Made by a program: the position numbers and the translations under genes. 28,973 bases of DNA from JBQCDV01 sp051960855 (GTDB lineage: Bacteria; Actinomycetota; Actinomycetes; JAJZTN01), in contig JBQCDV010000103.1 in the NCBI GenBank assembly GCA_051960855.1, positions 1 to 28,973 on the forward strand. The letters run 5' to 3'. Positions 7,297 to 14,894 of the stretch are shown one piece after another. The notes below the pieces were generated by a model, which saw only the letters and a list, made by a program, of their open reading frames with translations, searched no databases and was not told where the DNA came from. Position 1 is the first letter of the stretch; each line of letters opens with the position of its first letter.

Positions 7297-8309
7297 CGGC
7301 CAGTTCGCTGCACCCCGAAGGCGGCCAGATTCCCTGGAGGCAGGCGGACCCCGACACTTTCGCCGCCACCGTCTTGGCCGCGGCGGACCAGCTCGGCGTG
7401 CAGTCCCTGGCAGTGGAAAAGGACTACTGGGTCTGCCAAGCACTGCGAGCCATCGAGCGGCATGCGCCCGGGCAGGTGATCTTCAAGGGCGGGACCAGCC
7501 TGGAGAAGTTGCGGATCATCCAGCGTTTCTCGGAGGACCTGGACCTGCTCGTGGTCAGCTCCTTCGGTAGCGAGCGGCAGGGCAAGACTGCACTGCGGGA
7601 GATCTGCCATGCCGCTGCCGCCGGCACTGGCGCAAACCTCACGGAAGAGCGCAGTGGCGGCCGGCTAGGCTCGCTGCACCGCCGCGCCTATCTGTCGACC
7701 CTGCTGACAACGGCTGCCGAGGCTCCGGGCCTGGCCGACCCCGACAGGATCCTCCTGGAACTCGGCCAGTCCGGAGGGGCCCATCCTTCGCGGACTCGGC
7801 GCATCGAGTCGCTGCTGACACGGCAGCTCCAGCGCGTCGACTTCGACGTCTCCGCCTTCCCGGACCTCGCGCCCTTCGACGTCCCAGTGCTGGACCCCGG
7901 CCGCACGCTCATCGAAAAGTTGCTCCGGATGAACAACTTCGCGGAGATGGCCGTCGCTGACCGGGCGCACCACACCTGGCCGCGCATCGGCCGTCAGTTC
8001 TACGACGTTTGGGCGTTACTCGGCGACAGCGATGTCCTCGCCTTCCTCGCCGACACGGCTCGGGCCCGCGCGGTCCTCGAAGACTGCATCGCGGTGTCTA
8101 GGGATTTCGGCGAGGACCGCCCGGCGCCGAGTGGCGGGTTTGCGCTGTCGGCAGTCTTCGACCCAGCCGGCCCTGACGCAGCCAGGCTCCGTCGTGAGCA
8201 TGACGCTGCCATGGGCGTGCTGTACTACGGCACCGAGGACCCTCCATCCTTCGACGAAGTACTCGCGCGCGTTCGCAGCAACACGGATCTGCTCGACTTC
8301 GAGGCCTGA
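7293..8309 (+). CDS. AbiEii/AbiGii-family nucleotidyltransferase toxin
   Basis: This is a 338-aa cytosolic protein with the four family motifs in order: VEKDYWV near residue 43, FKGGTSLEK with FSEDLDLL (the GG(S/T) turn and DxD metal-binding pair) at about 66-90, TLIEKLLRM (conserved Lys) near 205, and QFYDVWALLGD near 233. All key residues are present, so it should be active. AbiEii-type enzymes are DUF1814 nucleotidyltransferases that arrest growth, and related enzymes add nucleotides to tRNA acceptor ends. As part of AbiE they give abortive infection against phage. The GTG start overlaps the antitoxin stop. It ends 63 bp before the convergent second integrase. Confidence 0.88.
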   Translation: MTASSLHPEGGQIPWRQADPDTFAATVLAAADQLGVQSLAVEKDYWVCQALRAIERHAPGQVIFKGGTSLEKLRIIQRFSEDLDLLVVSSFGSERQGKTALREICHAAAAGTGANLTEERSGGRLGSLHRRAYLSTLLTTAAEAPGLADPDRILLELGQSGGAHPSRTRRIESLLTRQLQRVDFDVSAFPDLAPFDVPVLDPGRTLIEKLLRMNNFAEMAVADRAHHTWPRIGRQFYDVWALLGDSDVLAFLADTARARAVLEDCIAVSRDFGEDRPAPSGGFALSAVFDPAGPDAARLRREHDAAMGVLYYGTEDPPSFDEVLARVRSNTDLLDFEA

Positions 8310-8372
8310 GGACCGCGGTTGCTGCTGTCACCGTCACAATGCGAGGTGCCTGACACGGCCGGCCTAGCGGTG

Positions 8373-9287
8373 CTACTGCTCGCGGTCTACAGCCGCTGCG
8401 AGTGCATGGTTGCCATGCCGGTCTAGATTGTTGCGCGCCCGGTCGTACCGAGTGGTGGTGGCGGGGTTGGAGTGACGTGCGGCTATCTGAACGTCGCGCA
8501 GGGGCACGCCCGCGTCGAGCATGCAGGTGACGTCGGCGTGCCGAAGGGTGTGCGGATGAATCGACTTTGTGATGCCAGCCTTTGCGGCCATCTTCTTGAC
8601 GAGCCGATCGACTGCGCGGCGATTGAAGGGTGTTCCGTCCTTCCGCAGACACAGCACTCCCCTACGGCGCCCATTGATGGCAACGTCGAGGACCTGAGCG
8701 ACAGAGGGAGGTATCGGCGCAGTAGCCGGCTTGCCACCCTTGCCCACCAGTCGGAGCACGCGGTGACCGCGTTCGAGATCGAGGACGTCCTCGACCCGTA
8801 CTTCGCACGCCTCGGTCACGCGCAGTCCCATCAAGCCCATGAGGTGAACGAGCGCTGCCTCTCCCGGTCGCCCTACAGCCAGAGCGGTCTTCGTCAGTGA
8901 CGTGAGCTCTGGAAGGTCTAGGCCGACGGTGCGCGTCTCGTCGTAGTAGATCTTGGGCAGACGCACGTACTCCGCCGGCGACGACGCCAGATGCCCGTCA
9001 ACGACAAGCATTCGGTAGAACGACCTCAGCGTGGACAGTCGCCGATGAACGCTCTTCGGGCAGTTACCCCGCTCACGCGAGAGGTGCGCGGAATAGAGCT
9101 CGATGTGCTGCCGGTGAGCTGATAGGGGATCGACCTGGTGGGCGTCGCACCAGTCGAACCAGAGCCGGAGGTCGAGGCGGTAGGCCTGTTGGGTCCTCTC
9201 GCCATACCTCGTAAGAAACGCCGCTGCCGACAACGCGGCAGGCGAGAAGGCGCCGCTACCGAGGTGCGCTAGGTCCAACTCAGTCAT
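8373..9287 (-). CDS. Tyrosine recombinase/integrase, copy 2
   Basis: This 304-aa recombinase is closely related along its whole length to the one at 1278-2228: the same AALSAAAFLxRYG opening, SAHRQHIEL, KSVHRRLxTLRxFYRML, GKGGKPATAPIPPSV and VPLRDVQIAARH segments. The catalytic set is complete: R156, K183, H246, R249, H272 and nucleophile Y281. ATG 9287 has GGAGG 5 bases upstream. It is convergent with AbiEii and bounds the island on the right. The two copies are paralogues, not a recent duplication, since many positions differ. They could act on different or overlapping sites. Confidence 0.92.
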   Translation of the reverse strand: MTELDLAHLGSGAFSPAALSAAAFLTRYGERTQQAYRLDLRLWFDWCDAHQVDPLSAHRQHIELYSAHLSRERGNCPKSVHRRLSTLRSFYRMLVVDGHLASSPAEYVRLPKIYYDETRTVGLDLPELTSLTKTALAVGRPGEAALVHLMGLMGLRVTEACEVRVEDVLDLERGHRVLRLVGKGGKPATAPIPPSVAQVLDVAINGRRRGVLCLRKDGTPFNRRAVDRLVKKMAAKAGITKSIHPHTLRHADVTCMLDAGVPLRDVQIAARHSNPATTTRYDRARNNLDRHGNHALAAAVDREQ

Positions 9288-9490
9288 CAGTGCCTCCGCA
9301 GGTTCGTGTCCGAGGCGGCCGACACCTGCGTCAGCCGCCGCACCCCGACCATGCGCCCGGCCAGTCCCTTCGTCAACGGTCGCCTAGGTGCACCTGGAGA
9401 CACGTCCCCGTGGCCCACAGGTCCCCGACCCACGACGGTGGGTCACGAGGGGAAGGTGGATATCCCTCACTACCGGCCGCCCAGCGGCGC

Positions 9491-9496
9491 TAGCCT
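9491..9496 (+). promoter_or_regulatory. Putative leaderless -10 element
   Basis: TAGCCT lies 7 bases before ATG 9504, a spacing typical of leaderless actinobacterial transcripts. It supports initiation at 9504 instead of the earlier in-frame start at 9306. Confidence 0.4.
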
Positions 9497-9503
9497 CGAG
9501 CCC

Positions 9504-9836
9504 ATGATGAGCGGGGGTGTTCAGCGGCTGCGAGGGGTCTTCGGTCTCCTCAGGAACGATGACCCCGCAACATGTGAGGAGTGCGGCGGTCGTTGGCCCG
9601 AACCGAGGGCTGCGGAAGGGTGGCCGGGGCTTCTGCTCGCAGGAGCACGCCGACGCCAACGGGGAGCGGTGGCAGTGGTGACATATGAAGCCGAGTGGGT
9701 GCTAGTCGGCACTCTGGGTGACCCGGTCCGAGTGATCGGTCCGTTTGCAGACGCGGACGATGCCCGCGAGCTAGCTAACCGGATCGGTGTAGCCGGCCAC
9801 GTCGCCTGGGACTTGGTGAGGCTGCAGCGCCCGTGA
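9504..9836 (+). CDS. Small uncharacterised protein with CxxC motif
   Basis: This 110-aa protein starts at ATG 9504 after a leaderless-type promoter. An N-terminal part contains CEECGGRW, a single CxxC pair that could bind metal only with a partner. A basic linker (GARRRQRG) follows, then a C-terminal alpha/beta unit (YEAEWVLVGTLGDPVRVIGPFADADDARELANRI) resembling small domains that read as 'value plus position' modules. The family is not recognised. No signal peptide or membrane segment is seen. Its stop overlaps the flippase start by 4 bp (GTGA), so the two are translated together and it may assist export or regulation of the polysaccharide flippase. That role is only inferred from position. 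Confidence 0.6.
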   Translation: MMSGGVQRLRGVFGLLRNDDPATCEECGGRWPEPRAAEGWPGLLLAGARRRQRGAVAVVTYEAEWVLVGTLGDPVRVIGPFADADDARELANRIGVAGHVAWDLVRLQRP

Positions 9837-11089
9837 AGGCGCCCCGCACCCTCTTCCACATCGGTAGCCTCACCGCGTCCACTCTGCTCGCCAGCGGCTC
9901 GACCTATGTCCTCTTCGCACTCTACGCGCGCCTGGCCCCTCGGGAGACGCTCGGCCAATACGTGGCAGTCACCGCGGCGGTAGCGCTCGCAACCCAACTG
10001 GTGGACGGCGGCTCCGGGCTGCTCATGGTGCGCGACGTAGCGCAGGTGCGCGCGGACGAGGCGTCGGCGGTTATCGCGGTCACTGCCATGCGCCGCCTGC
10101 GCACCCTGGCATGGTTCGTGCCGGCTTTCCTGGTGATCCTCGCGGTCGCGCTCCACTTGACCGCAGCCACCCTGGCTGTGGCTGCGGTCGGCCTCGTCGG
10201 AGCTGCCGGGTACGGATTCGTCGTTCAGGCGCTGCAGGCTCGCCAGCGGTTCCGATTGCTGGCTGGCTACCAGGTCGCCAACGCGGTCCTGTTCCTCGCG
10301 CTGGGGGTGGCGGTGCTGTCAGTTGCGCCGGTCTCGACGGCGTCGCTGCTGGCCGCTCCTGCGGCCGCCTTCCTGCTTTTGACTCTGGCTTCCGCGGCAT
10401 TCCTACGACAGGAGTTCACCGTGCGGCGCACGATCGGCGGTTCTCGACGCGAGCTCTGGTCGGTGCGCGCCGGGTCAACCGCTTCGGCGCTGACCGCCAA
10501 CGTTGACCAGCTGCTCCTTGGCGCGATCTCGCCGAGAGTCACGGCTGTCTACGCGGGGAGCCAACGGGCAGCACAAGGAGTGGCGGCGGTGTCGGTGGCG
10601 CTGATGAACGTGCTGCTGCCCCAGCTTGCCGGGAGCGACGAGGGTCAACGGCGATCGGCGGTGCGAGCAGCGGTCCGCCTCGCGCCAGTCGTCGCAGCCG
10701 CCGCCGCCGTGGCCGGGTGGGCCCTCGCACCTGTTCTCGGAGCTCTCTACGGGGATCGCGGCCTGGCTCCGCCCGTCGTACTGGCTCTGCTCCTGGCGGC
10801 TTACTCGCTCGGGGCCGTGTCCTCCGTGCCGGTGTCAGTGCTCTACGCCGACCGCAGGGGCGGCCTCGTCGCCTGGCTGACGGCAGCACAGGCAGTGCTT
10901 GTGCTGTCCGGGTGCGTGGCGGCCGGGATCGAGACGTCGGCGATCGGTATGGCGGCAGCCGTCGCGGCTGGAAAGACGCTGTATCTGATCGCGGCCACGG
11001 TCGCGTGCCGTACTTCCCGCAGTGCCGAAGCAGAGGTTGGTGTGGTACCGCCTCCTTCGACCAGGTTGCCTGAACGCACCATCAGCTGA
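9833..11089 (+). CDS. Wzx-type polysaccharide flippase (MOP superfamily)
   Basis: This 418-aa integral membrane protein has about 12 hydrophobic segments. Examples are LTASTLLASGSTYVLFALYARL at the start, LHLTAATLAVAAVGLVGAAGYGF, LLAAPAAAFLLLTLASAAFL and VLALLLAAYSLGAVSSVPVSVLY. The LGQYVAVTAAVALATQLVDGG-like second segment and the ANVDQLLLGAISP loop (DxxLLG after the central cytoplasmic region) are typical of polysaccharide transporters of the MOP fold. It should flip undecaprenyl-linked repeat units across the membrane. It starts at GTG 9833, overlapping the preceding stop. It fits the exopolysaccharide locus at 14-25 kb, from which it is separated by insertion sequences and which otherwise lacks a flippase. 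Confidence 0.85.
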   Translation: MKAPRTLFHIGSLTASTLLASGSTYVLFALYARLAPRETLGQYVAVTAAVALATQLVDGGSGLLMVRDVAQVRADEASAVIAVTAMRRLRTLAWFVPAFLVILAVALHLTAATLAVAAVGLVGAAGYGFVVQALQARQRFRLLAGYQVANAVLFLALGVAVLSVAPVSTASLLAAPAAAFLLLTLASAAFLRQEFTVRRTIGGSRRELWSVRAGSTASALTANVDQLLLGAISPRVTAVYAGSQRAAQGVAAVSVALMNVLLPQLAGSDEGQRRSAVRAAVRLAPVVAAAAAVAGWALAPVLGALYGDRGLAPPVVLALLLAAYSLGAVSSVPVSVLYADRRGGLVAWLTAAQAVLVLSGCVAAGIETSAIGMAAAVAAGKTLYLIAATVACRTSRSAEAEVGVVPPPSTRLPERTIS

Positions 11090-11275
11090 CGAAGGCCCAC
11101 GGGTGCGAGGCCTGCGAGGTGAGCGCGCCGCCCGCCGGCGTCGTCAGCCCGGTGTGAGCCGTGTCAGAACCGGCCAACAGCGGAGACAGCGCCGCGGTGA
11201 GCACCCGCCCGGAAGGTCGGCACAGTCGAGGCGATGGGACTGCCGCATGTTCGGTTGACGCCGTGTGAGTTGTGA

Positions 11276-12064
11276 TCATGCCGCGGCTGCGGCTTTCGTG
11301 GTGAAGGCAAGTTCGTACTCGACTGGTGTCAGCTTGCCGAGTGCCCGCTGCCGGCGGCGGTGGTTGTAGGTGTGCTCGATCCAGAACACGATGGCCTGGT
11401 GTGGCTCGTCGCGGGTGGGCCAGCGGTGTCGGTCCAGGACGTTCTTCTGCAGCAGCGCGTGCCAGGACTCCATGGCCGCGTTGTCGCCGGCGGAGGCGAC
11501 CCGTCCCATCGAGCCTTGCAGGCCGGCGGCAGCCAGCGCCGCTCGGAAGGTTCTTGCTCGGAACTGAACCCCTCGGTCGTTGTGAACCATCAACGCGACC
11601 CCGCGCGGCTGGCGTCGCGCGACGGCCGTCCGCAGTGCGGTGACGGCCAGCTGGGCGGTCATTCGCTCGTCGATGGCGTAGCCGACGTTGCTGACAAGGT
11701 GGTTGATCGCGCAGCAGTAGAGCTTGCCCTCGCGGGTGGGGTGCTCGGTGATGTCGGTGACCCAGACCGTGTCTGGCGCGGAAGCGGCGGAGTTCCGCTG
11801 CACGTGGTCGTCGTGTACCGCCGGCCCCGGTGTCTTCCCGCTGCCAACTCGGCCTTTGCGCACCGTGACCGACCACAGGCGCTGCCGAGAACACAGCCGC
11901 TACACCCGCCGCTCACCCACGGTCTCGCCGAGCCTCGCGAGCTCGTCGGCCAGGAACCGGTAACCGAACTTCGGATCGTCGCCGTGAGCATCGACGAGGG
12001 CATTGGTGAGGTAGGCGTCCTCGAGGTCGCGCGCACTGACCCGAGCTGACTGCCACGCGTAATA
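11276..12064 (-). pseudogene. IS3 transposase OrfB, C-terminal part
   Basis: This encodes most of an IS3-family DDE transposase. The first residues, YYAWQSARVSARDLED (starting at 12064), continue the frame broken off at 13544. They are followed by the HTH region ending ERRV, where an in-frame TAG (11902-11900) replaces the Trp usual in this segment. Downstream is the integrase core: D in WVTDITEHP, D in MVHNDRGVQF and E in NAAMESWHALLQKN, all intact, ending LTPVEYELAF and an alanine-rich tail. The nonsense codon plus the upstream ISL3 insertion and frameshift make it non-functional. Confidence 0.9.
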
Positions 12065-12068
12065 GGGG

Positions 12069-12090
12069 CTCTTCACGGATGAGCGTGGGT
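12069..12090 (+). repeat. ISL3 left terminal inverted repeat
   Basis: This 22-bp repeat begins CTCTTCACGGATG and is an exact inverted match to 13522-13543. The four bases outside differ partly (GGGG on the left; GGCC on the right strand). Confidence 0.93.
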
Positions 12091-12189
12091 GTGGGCGCGA
12101 CGCGCTGACGTGAGTGGTTGCCGGGGGAAGGGGTCGAGGCCCCCGAGGATCAGAGGACTTCTACCTCATCTGATCTCAAGGACCTCGAC

Positions 12190-13539
12190 ATGGATGACCC
12201 TAGGGTCTGCTGCCCTGCCTCTGGCGGCTACTGCGCTCGTTGCGATCTGATCCTCGGGATTGAAGGGCTGCACGTGACCGCGGCCGAGCGTGACGACCGC
12301 GGCGGACTCGTCGTGACGGTGGAGTCATCGCAGACCGTGATGGGGTGCCCGGCCTGCGGGGTGGTCGCCCGCGGTCATGGCCGGGACGAGGCCGAGCTCA
12401 TCGATGCGCCCGCGTTCGGTGCTCCCGTGCGGATCCGGTGGCGCAAGCGTCGGTGGGTATGCCCCGACCCGGGCTGCCCGGTTGGGTCGTTCATCGAGCA
12501 GGACGAGACGCTGGCGGCGCCCCGGGCGCGGCTGACGGTGCGGGCGTGCCGGTGGGCCATCGAGCAGATTCGCCGCGAGCACGCGTCCGTGAATGGTGTC
12601 CGCCGGCAGCTCGGAACGTCCTGGGCCACGGTGTGGACCTCGATCAAGCCGATTTTGGCCGCCGCCGCCGCGGATGAGTCCCGCTTTGAGGGCGTGAGCA
12701 TCCTCGGGGTCGACGAGCATGTGTGGCACCACGTGTCCACCACACCGGTCGAGCACGGAGGGCGCGGCCCGAAGGAGCTGACCGGCATGGTCGACCTCAC
12801 CCGCGACGAGCACGGCCAGGTCCGTGCTCGACTGCTGGACCTGGTCCCGGGTCGTTCCGCCCAGGCCTACCGCGACTGGCTGACCGAGCGCGGAGAGACG
12901 TTCCGCTCCCAGGTGGCTATCGCGACGCTGGACCCGTTCCACGGCTACAAGAACGCCATCGACGACCAGCTGCAGGACGCCCGCTCGGTGCTCGACGCCT
13001 TCCACGTCGTCAAACTGGCCACCCAGGTCGTCGACGACGTCCGCCGACGCGTCCAGCAGGACACCACCGGCCACCGCGGCCGCCGGGACGACCCTCTGTA
13101 CCGGATCCGGAATATTCTGCGAGCCGGACATGAGCATCTGAGCGACCGGCAACGTGCCCGTCTCCACGCCGCCTTCACCGCCCGCGAGGAACACGTCGAG
13201 GTCGAACTCGCCTACCGGTGCGCCCAGCAGGTCCGCGCCGCCTACCACCAGAGCACTCACGCCGCGGGCCGGGCCATCGCCGAAAAAATCATCGCCACCC
13301 TGCCCACCTGCCCCATCCCAGAGGTGGCCCGGCTCGGCGCGACGCTACGCCGATGGCGAAGCGAGTTCCTCGGCTACTTCGACACCGACGGCGCCAGCAA
13401 CGGCGGCACCGAAGCCATCAACGGCCTCATCGAGCTCCAACGCCGCATCGCCCGCGGCCTGCGCAACCGAGACAACTACCGCCTCCGGATGCTCCTCATC
13501 GCCGGCGGCCTAACGATCCCGACCCACGCTCATCCGTGA
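12190..13539 (+). CDS. ISL3-family transposase
   Basis: This is 449 aa from ATG 12190 (AAGGA about 8 bases upstream); the frame is open from 12118 but the ribosome-binding site favours 12190. Cysteine pairs CCPASGGYCARC, CPACG and CPDPGC form the N-terminal zinc-ribbon region (up to about residue 100), followed by an HTH (VNGVRRQLGTSWATVW). The DDE catalytic residues fit ISL3: D in ILGVDEHVWH, D in IATLDPFHGYKNA and E in GGTEAINGLIELQRR. The protein is full-length and unbroken, so the element may still be active, in contrast to its IS3 host. The stop is just inside the right repeat. Confidence 0.93.
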   Translation: MDDPRVCCPASGGYCARCDLILGIEGLHVTAAERDDRGGLVVTVESSQTVMGCPACGVVARGHGRDEAELIDAPAFGAPVRIRWRKRRWVCPDPGCPVGSFIEQDETLAAPRARLTVRACRWAIEQIRREHASVNGVRRQLGTSWATVWTSIKPILAAAAADESRFEGVSILGVDEHVWHHVSTTPVEHGGRGPKELTGMVDLTRDEHGQVRARLLDLVPGRSAQAYRDWLTERGETFRSQVAIATLDPFHGYKNAIDDQLQDARSVLDAFHVVKLATQVVDDVRRRVQQDTTGHRGRRDDPLYRIRNILRAGHEHLSDRQRARLHAAFTAREEHVEVELAYRCAQQVRAAYHQSTHAAGRAIAEKIIATLPTCPIPEVARLGATLRRWRSEFLGYFDTDGASNGGTEAINGLIELQRRIARGLRNRDNYRLRMLLIAGGLTIPTHAHP

Positions 13540-13543
13540 AGAG
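13522..13543 (-). repeat. ISL3 right terminal inverted repeat
   Basis: This is a 22-bp exact inverted match to 12069-12090. It overlaps the last codons and stop of the transposase gene (stop at 13537-13539). Confidence 0.93.
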
Positions 13544-13629
13544 GGCCTGCGCGCTGAACCCGAGCACCCCGCAGTCAACCGCACCGGGAACCCCTCGGCG
13601 GCCAGGTCAGAAACCAGCGGGAACCTCAA
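13544..13629 (-). pseudogene. IS3 transposase OrfB, N-terminal part
   Basis: This starts at TTG 13629, overlapping the orfA stop as TTGA, and encodes FPLVSDLAAEGFPVRLTAG, the usual opening of this OrfB group. It then continues as VLGFSAQA only if one G is restored in a G run near 13570, where four G's stand and five are needed. It is cut by the ISL3 element after the codon for the last Ala. Confidence 0.75.
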
Positions 13630-13909
13630 TTTGGGAGATCGCTCGCGGCGAAGTAGGCCGCCGGCCGCCGCAGGATCTCGTTCTCCATCTCCAGCCGACG
13701 CTTGTCACGCCGCAGCGCCACCAGCTCCGACTGTTCCGCGCTCGTCTGCCCCTCACGCACCCATCGTCGATGTCGGCCTGGCGCGACCAGCGCCGCACCG
13801 ACTCCTCGGCGACCCCGAAGTCATGAGCCACCACGGGCACCGTCAGATCACCACGACGGGCGACCCGGACCACATCACGCTTGAACTCCAACGGGTACCT
13901 CTGCGGCAC
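13626..13909 (-). pseudogene. IS3 OrfA (HTH) with one-base frameshift
   Basis: From GTG 13909 the product reads PQRYPLEFKRDVVRVAR, VPVVAHDFGVAEESVRRWSRQADID, the helix-turn-helix of IS3 OrfA. Near 13762 the frame breaks. Adding one G to a GGG run restores REGQTSAEQSELVALRRDKRRLEMENEIL-type coiled-coil sequence ending in FAASDLPN and TGA (13628-13626), as family members do. Without the correction translation runs on into nonsense. Confidence 0.85.
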
Positions 13910-13977
13910 AACGACATCCTTCCCGAGGACCTACGGCCCTCGCACGAGACGTCAACCCCAACCGACAGCAGTCCCCC

Positions 13978-14112
13978 ATGAGAAGCCAGGGGCACGCGGT
14001 CGAGTCGGTCTGTTGGGTGCTGCGCGAGCAGGGCTGTCCGATCGCCGCGCGCACCTACCGACTGTGGCAGCAGCCCAACCGGCCGGTCGCTGAGCGCTCG
14101 ACGCGGAGGTAA
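13978..14112 (+). pseudogene. Remnant of a second IS3-type OrfB (N-terminus)
   Basis: A 44-codon frame reads GHAVESVCWVLREQGCPIAARTYRLW, the characteristic N-terminal HTH of another IS3-group transposase, on the opposite strand to the neighbouring element. It stops after RPVAERSTRR, and no DDE domain follows. It is an old IS scar at the start of the polysaccharide region. Confidence 0.6.
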
Positions 14113-14138
14113 GACGAACTGACGCCATGGTAGTTCGA

Positions 14139-14894
14139 CTATTTGTGGACCTTGCGGTAGACAATGACCGCCCCCCGCCGCCAAAACCGGGCCGCTCCGG
14201 CCGCGAGTTCCCACGCCACGAACAGTAGGTTTCCCAGGACGTACCTCGCAGTGAGCCTCGATGGCTCTCTGAGTATTCTATAAAGCCACTCCAGTGAGTT
14301 ACGTTGCATCCACTTTGGAGCACGAGTGGACGAACCCGATAGGAAGTCGAACAACCCCCCGCAAGTAAGTATGGCAGCGCCCTGGTAGGAAGCGGCGAAT
14401 TCATGCGCCCACGATTCCTGCAAAGGGGCACCACGGGCCACGAGCACCAGATGGGGACGTAACGCGGAGGCTCTGTTGGGCGGCAGGTGCGTGTAGCCGT
14501 CAACAACTCCGACAAGCTTGAGAGATGGTAACGAACGAAGTAGCAACTCGCGCAATCTTTCGACGACCTCCTTGCGGCCGCCATAGAGAAGGACTCGCCA
14601 GCCCATTTCCTCGGCAAGAGAGAGAAACGGCCAAACAATGTCGGTCGTCGCAAGGCGCTCGGGCACGCTAAAGCCCCGCAGCCTAAGGGCCCATACTACA
14701 CCCATTCCATCCGGATAGACCTGGGACGCTCGTACGAGTCTTCGGTAACTACGGTCTAGCAAGAGTTTAGTCGCCAACGAGGCATATAAACCGACGAACA
14801 CTCGGCTTTCACGCCGCGAGACGGTGCGGACCACAGACTCGACGAGACCGTCCATCGTCAGGAGGTCAACATTTACCGCGGCTACCCTCGGCAT
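14139..14894 (-). CDS. WecG/TagA/CpsF-family glycosyltransferase (GT26)
   Basis: This protein is 251 aa from ATG 14894 (13-bp overlap with the upstream gene's end; an earlier in-frame ATG at 14930 would lie deeper within it). PDGMGVVWALR carries the family's conserved Asp; VPERLATTDI, LLYGGRKEVVERL, LVLVARGAPLQESW, GGLFDFLSG and RAPKWMQRNSLEWLYRILREPSRLTARY follow in the expected order. These enzymes transfer an N-acetylaminosugar or uronate-type sugar onto an undecaprenyl-PP-linked acceptor on the cytoplasmic membrane, and the last helices mediate membrane association. The segment that normally has a T-x-N motif reads VGLYASLA, which is unusual. It is the last gene of the leftward exopolysaccharide operon. 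GC content is low locally. Confidence 0.88.
   Translation of the reverse strand: MPRVAAVNVDLLTMDGLVESVVRTVSRRESRVFVGLYASLATKLLLDRSYRRLVRASQVYPDGMGVVWALRLRGFSVPERLATTDIVWPFLSLAEEMGWRVLLYGGRKEVVERLRELLLRSLPSLKLVGVVDGYTHLPPNRASALRPHLVLVARGAPLQESWAHEFAASYQGAAILTCGGLFDFLSGSSTRAPKWMQRNSLEWLYRILREPSRLTARYVLGNLLFVAWELAAGAARFWRRGAVIVYRKVHK

Larger units (their letters stand above)
12065..13543 (+). mobile_element. ISL3-family insertion sequence, apparently complete
   Basis: This 1479-bp insert is bounded by matching inverted repeats and contains one intact transposase. It lies within IS3 orfB, whose codons rejoin exactly on either side (...FSAQA, then YYAW...). No 8-bp target duplication, expected for ISL3 elements, is visible at the junctions. 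GGGG precedes the left repeat. Confidence 0.88.
11264..13916 (-). mobile_element. IS3-family element, decayed and split by an ISL3 insertion
   Basis: On the minus strand orfA (13909-13626) is followed by orfB (13629 down to 11276), interrupted by 1479 bp of ISL3-type DNA. Outer ends are tentative: TGTGAGTTGTGA at 11264 and, on the other strand, TGTCGTTGTG from 13916 look like imperfect terminal repeats. Removing the insert gives an element of about 1.17 kb, a little short for the family. It is inactive (see orfA and orfB). Confidence 0.6.

Noticed and set aside
4963..9397. CCTAGG-containing sequences near each island module (2511, 4963, 6275, 9383) as possible attachment sites
   Set aside because: The hexamer also occurs outside the island (near 12198, 15100 and 20277), and the total is about what base composition predicts; flanking similarity is too short.
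9306..9503. Longer start for the CxxC protein at 9306
   Set aside because: The extra 66 residues are low-complexity, and a leaderless-type -10 box sits 7 bases before ATG 9504.
11090..11263. Possible gene tail on the minus strand after the flippase
   Set aside because: The frame is only a run-on from the IS3 region with no recognised motif or start signal.
12057..13552. 8-bp target duplication of the ISL3 element
   Set aside because: The bases on the two sides (GCGTAATA and CCTGCGCG) do not match, and the orfB codons rejoin without a duplicated segment.
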